A stretch of 64,000 nucleotides of DNA. It comes from Cryobacterium roopkundense (lineage in GTDB: Bacteria; Actinomycetota; Actinomycetes; Actinomycetales; Microbacteriaceae). The position numbers were made by a program, and so were the translations under genes. Below the pieces are notes generated by a model. The model worked only from the letters and a program-made list of their open reading frames with translations. It did not search any database and was not told where the DNA came from. Positions 61,684-64,000 of the stretch are shown in pieces; position 1 is the first letter of the stretch; each line of letters starts with the position of its first letter. The stretch is from assembly GCF_014200405.1 (NCBI RefSeq), contig NZ_JACHBQ010000001.1:3410001-3474000 (forward strand), read 5' to 3'.

Positions 61684-62328
61684 ATGCCTGTGAGCGCGAA
61701 CACCACAACACTGAGCACCACGGCACGGGTCGCCCGAAGCGCGTCGATCGTTCTGGTCGTGGCCGTCGCCTCTGTGATACTCGGAGGTGCGACCTCGTTT
61801 GCCCAGGGCGGATTTCTGGGGCCGCTCGCCCCCTTCGCGAACTCCTCGAGCGGGTGGACGCTGCTGACCGCACTGGTCGTCTGGAGCGCCCGGCGCGGTG
61901 CCGGGCTGTCCGGCTTGCTCGGTGCCGTGTCGTTCATCGCGCTCATTGAGGGATACATTCTGACCTCGCACCTACGCGGGATAGTCGACTCAGAGACCTT
62001 CTTCCTCGTGGCCGCAGTCGTCGTCGGTCCGTTCGTCGGTGTCGCCGCGTCCTGGCTCCATCGGAAGGGGCGTCGAGCAGCGCTCGGCATCGGGCTGCTC
62101 TCCGGCATCGGCATCGGGGACGCTGCGAACGGACTCGCCACCCTGGTTCCCTATACGGGCTGGTTCTACTGGGCGCTCATCGGAGTCATCGCCATCGCAC
62201 TGCTTGTCGTTGTGCTTGGTCGCCAGGTTCGCGAGCCCCTCGACAGGGTGCTCGGAATTCTCGTCACCCTTCTCGTGGCGGGGGCATTCGTCGGCGCCTT
62301 CTTCATACTGAACGGTTCCTCCGTGTAG
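61684..62328 (+). CDS. Multi-pass membrane protein, DUF6518-like
   Basis: 214 aa from ATG 61684 (GGTGGGA upstream). Six predicted helices, with the motif GGATSFAQGGFLGPLAPFANSSSGW near the N-terminus, which recalls the DUF6518 family (assignment moderate). Function unknown. It is 16 bp after the second small PspC-associated protein gene and may be co-transcribed with it. Confidence 0.75.
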   Translation: MPVSANTTTLSTTARVARSASIVLVVAVASVILGGATSFAQGGFLGPLAPFANSSSGWTLLTALVVWSARRGAGLSGLLGAVSFIALIEGYILTSHLRGIVDSETFFLVAAVVVGPFVGVAASWLHRKGRRAALGIGLLSGIGIGDAANGLATLVPYTGWFYWALIGVIAIALLVVVLGRQVREPLDRVLGILVTLLVAGAFVGAFFILNGSSV

Positions 62329-62360
62329 ATCGCGCCCTCCGAACGACCGAAGCCCGCCGC

Positions 62361-62420
62361 GGCACTCGTTTGGCGAGCCGGCACCCATTCAGACGAGTGG
62401 CCGTCTGGCAGACGAGTGCC
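62361..62420. repeat. Inverted repeat at convergent junction
   Basis: GGCACTCGT (62361-62369) and ACGAGTGCC (62412-62420) enclose an inner CAGACG/CGTCTG hairpin (62390-62395, 62402-62407). CAGACGAGTG also occurs as a direct repeat. It lies between the convergent genes ending at 62328 and 62454 and parallels the repeats at 12872 and 43161. Confidence 0.5.
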
Positions 62421-62453
62421 ACGAGGGTGCGGGGGCACTGCCCCGCCAGCGGG

Positions 62454-63410
62454 CTACGGACACGCCTCGGCGAGGGGCGCCCGGCGACGACGGAGCACGG
62501 CCTTGAACGCGAGCACGGCGGCCGCGACGATGATCGCGGTAAGGATGGGTCTGAGCGTCAGCTCAGAGATCCCCAGCACCTGCTGGAACACCTGAACGCC
62601 ATACTCGAGCATCTCCGCGGGGTAGCGGGCCAGAACCCGCGTGCCGGTGGCCGACGAGACAGCGGTCGCGATGGCCGGACCGATCACCGCCGACGCGAGT
62701 GCTGTGACGGCTGCGACGACCCGGCCAACGGTGTTCACGCCGCACCAGCCAATCGCGACGCCGCACAGGATCGCGGGCACCCACCGAAGCAGTCCGAGGA
62801 GCGCGGTCTGCGTCTCGGTCACGAGCCCCGGGCGGTGAACGACAAGAGCGCCCAGCCACCAGCCCACCGCGACGGCCGCGATACCGAGGCCGATGAGGGC
62901 ACCCGCCCTCGGCATCCGGGCTATCAGCACGAGAACGAGCGCGCCGACGACGAAGGACGCCGTGGCGACCGAGACGACCGCAACGAGGTAAATCAGCGAC
63001 TCCCGGCCGGGCCGAAGACCGTTCCCCACAACGACGGCGGCCTGCACGGTCGCGATCACCTGCGTGACGAGTACGCCCGCGGTGAGTGCGGCCAACCCGA
63101 ACCGGCCTTGGCGGGCGCGCGTCGATCGGGCCACCACACCGGCGATCGCGGCCCCCACGACGATGATCCCGGCGATGAGGGTGATGGAGTATTGGCTGAA
63201 CGGCAGCAATGCGATCGGCATCTCAGCCGGCAGCGTGTCGGTGCCCCAGAGGTTCTGCAGCGGAAGGCGCATGCCCGTCAGTATCCAGGGGAGCAGGCCG
63301 ACCACCGCCGAAGCCACCCCGATGCCGAGCCACGCCCAGGTACCAATCTGGCGGGCCGCCGGCGCCGCCGTATCTACCTGCGATTGTCCGTTTTCCCCCG
63401 CCACAGTCAT
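62454..63410 (-). CDS. Multi-pass membrane protein of unknown function
   Basis: 318 aa with about eight predicted transmembrane helices. A polar N-terminus of about 22 residues precedes TWAWLGIGVASAVVGLLPW; the C-terminus has AVLRRRRAPLAEACP. An extracytoplasmic loop after the first helix contains RLPLQNLWGTDTLP. No family was recognised. It starts 61 bp after the end of murB on the same strand and could be read through from it. Confidence 0.75.
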   Translation of the reverse strand: MTVAGENGQSQVDTAAPAARQIGTWAWLGIGVASAVVGLLPWILTGMRLPLQNLWGTDTLPAEMPIALLPFSQYSITLIAGIIVVGAAIAGVVARSTRARQGRFGLAALTAGVLVTQVIATVQAAVVVGNGLRPGRESLIYLVAVVSVATASFVVGALVLVLIARMPRAGALIGLGIAAVAVGWWLGALVVHRPGLVTETQTALLGLLRWVPAILCGVAIGWCGVNTVGRVVAAVTALASAVIGPAIATAVSSATGTRVLARYPAEMLEYGVQVFQQVLGISELTLRPILTAIIVAAAVLAFKAVLRRRRAPLAEACP

Positions 63411-63471
63411 CTCCGAACCCTAGCAGTGGCCGCATCCGGCGCCGCAAGCACGTCGCAGCGGAGCGCGGGGG

Positions 63472-64000
63472 CTACAGGTCGAGGCCCACCAAAACGGGCT
63501 CGGGCTGCAGGTTCACGCCGAACTCGGCCTGCACACGGCCCAGCACGAAGCGGGCGAGCTCCGCGATCTCGGCAGCGGATGCCCCGCCCGTGTTCGTGAG
63601 CGCGAGCGTGTGCTTGCTCGACACCGCGGCCCTCGAGCCCGGCAGATGAAACCCCTTGCGCACACCGGAATGCTCGATGAGCCAGGCAGCGCTGAGCTTC
63701 ACCGGGCGCACGTCGTCCACGCCGGGAATCGGGCCAACGCCGGCGTACTCGTCGAGCGGAATGACACGGTCGGGCAGCTCGGGCGCAAGCACCCACCGCG
63801 GCGCGGCATCAGGCAGCGTGCGCGCGAACGCCTCGGTGACTATAGGGTTCGTGAAGAAGGAGCCGGCGCTGTACGTGTCGGGGTCGGTCGGGTCAAGAAC
63901 CATGCCCTTGGCCGCGCGCAGGTCAAGCACCGTGGAACGCACGGTCTCAAGCGCCACCCTGTCGCCGAGCTGCACACCGAGAGCGGATGCCAGCTGGCCG
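63472..64000 (-). CDS. murB: UDP-N-acetylenolpyruvoylglucosamine reductase (partial)
   Basis: C-terminal 175 residues of MurB, which reduces UDP-GlcNAc-enolpyruvate to UDP-MurNAc in peptidoglycan synthesis. The gene runs off the right edge. Conserved parts are RAAKGMVLD, the proton-donor Ser region SAGSFFTNPIV, KLSAAWLIEHSGVRKGFHL, KHTLALTNTGGASA and the terminal Glu in FGVNLQPEPVLVG. As a FAD enzyme its N-terminal flavin domain lies outside the window. Confidence 0.95.
   Translation of the reverse strand, partial: GQLASALGVQLGDRVALETVRSTVLDLRAAKGMVLDPTDPDTYSAGSFFTNPIVTEAFARTLPDAAPRWVLAPELPDRVIPLDEYAGVGPIPGVDDVRPVKLSAAWLIEHSGVRKGFHLPGSRAAVSSKHTLALTNTGGASAAEIAELARFVLGRVQAEFGVNLQPEPVLVGLDL

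Overview
The window is high-GC chromosomal DNA with dense gene packing, many ATGA/GTGA stop-start overlaps, GTG starts and dispersed GC-rich repeats. Together with RamB-type acetate control, alternate-type (SipW-dependent) exported proteins, PspC-type sensor kinases and an acidic NusG extension, this points to an actinobacterium, most likely Microbacteriaceae (Cryobacterium/Leifsonia-like). The family is inferred from protein style, not from a marker gene. No phage, IS element, integrase or CRISPR array was seen. The window cuts a sugar permease gene at the left edge and murB at the right edge.

Layout. 1-8450: L-arabinose locus on the minus strand: a LacI-type repressor with palindromic operators, then araB, araD, araA and a ChvE/MmsA/MmsB sugar ABC transporter. 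araB carries a one-base deletion and araA an in-frame amber codon, so the pathway looks broken as sequenced while araD and the transporter are intact. 8571-11214: a 32-bp-arm hairpin, then metB and cbs (transsulfuration). 11494-14936: DUF3105 and DUF305 membrane-anchored proteins and an ABC exporter. 15013-19906: an Agl-like sugar ABC transporter and a divergent LacI repressor with two identical operators. 20041-21110: rplJ-rplL with an attenuator-bearing leader. 21330-23539: a DHA2 multidrug transporter with its MarR regulator. 23552-28161: a two-component system divergent from a MacB-type ABC pair. 28292-31288: a frameshifted lipoprotein, a YqaJ-type nuclease and a quinone oxidoreductase.

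31304-39575 is a surface-protein locus: two SipW-type signal peptidases, four or five small exported proteins with SipW-dependent or alternate signal peptides (one with an Fn3 domain), and two paralogues ending in LAXTG sorting signals. A conserved ~65-bp element precedes both main transcription units. phrB and a GNAT gene are inserted in this locus. 39829-43146: aceB divergent from a RamB-like regulator. 43280-46781: transglutaminase, alpha-E and circularly permuted ATP-grasp operon. 46978-49430: a Dpp-like permease and a permease fused to an ABC domain whose ATPase motifs are all degenerate. 49420-51809: GntR regulator and an aminobutyraldehyde-type dehydrogenase. 51986-54709: rplA, rplK, nusG, secE, tRNA-Trp. 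54899-56101: aspartate aminotransferase. 56239-61667: duplicated PspC plus small membrane protein pairs flanking a PspC-fused histidine kinase and its LuxR regulator. 61684-64000: two unknown membrane proteins and murB.

Three reading-frame breaks (araB, the lipoprotein at 28292-29397, the signal-peptide region near 32590) are each explained by one missing base in a G/C run. This is compatible with either real mutation or homopolymer sequencing error. The araA amber codon is a base substitution and does not fit that explanation. The most unusual intact features are the pseudo-ATPase fusion protein, the dual-SipW/LAXTG surface locus with its conserved leader element, and the mirrored PspC array.
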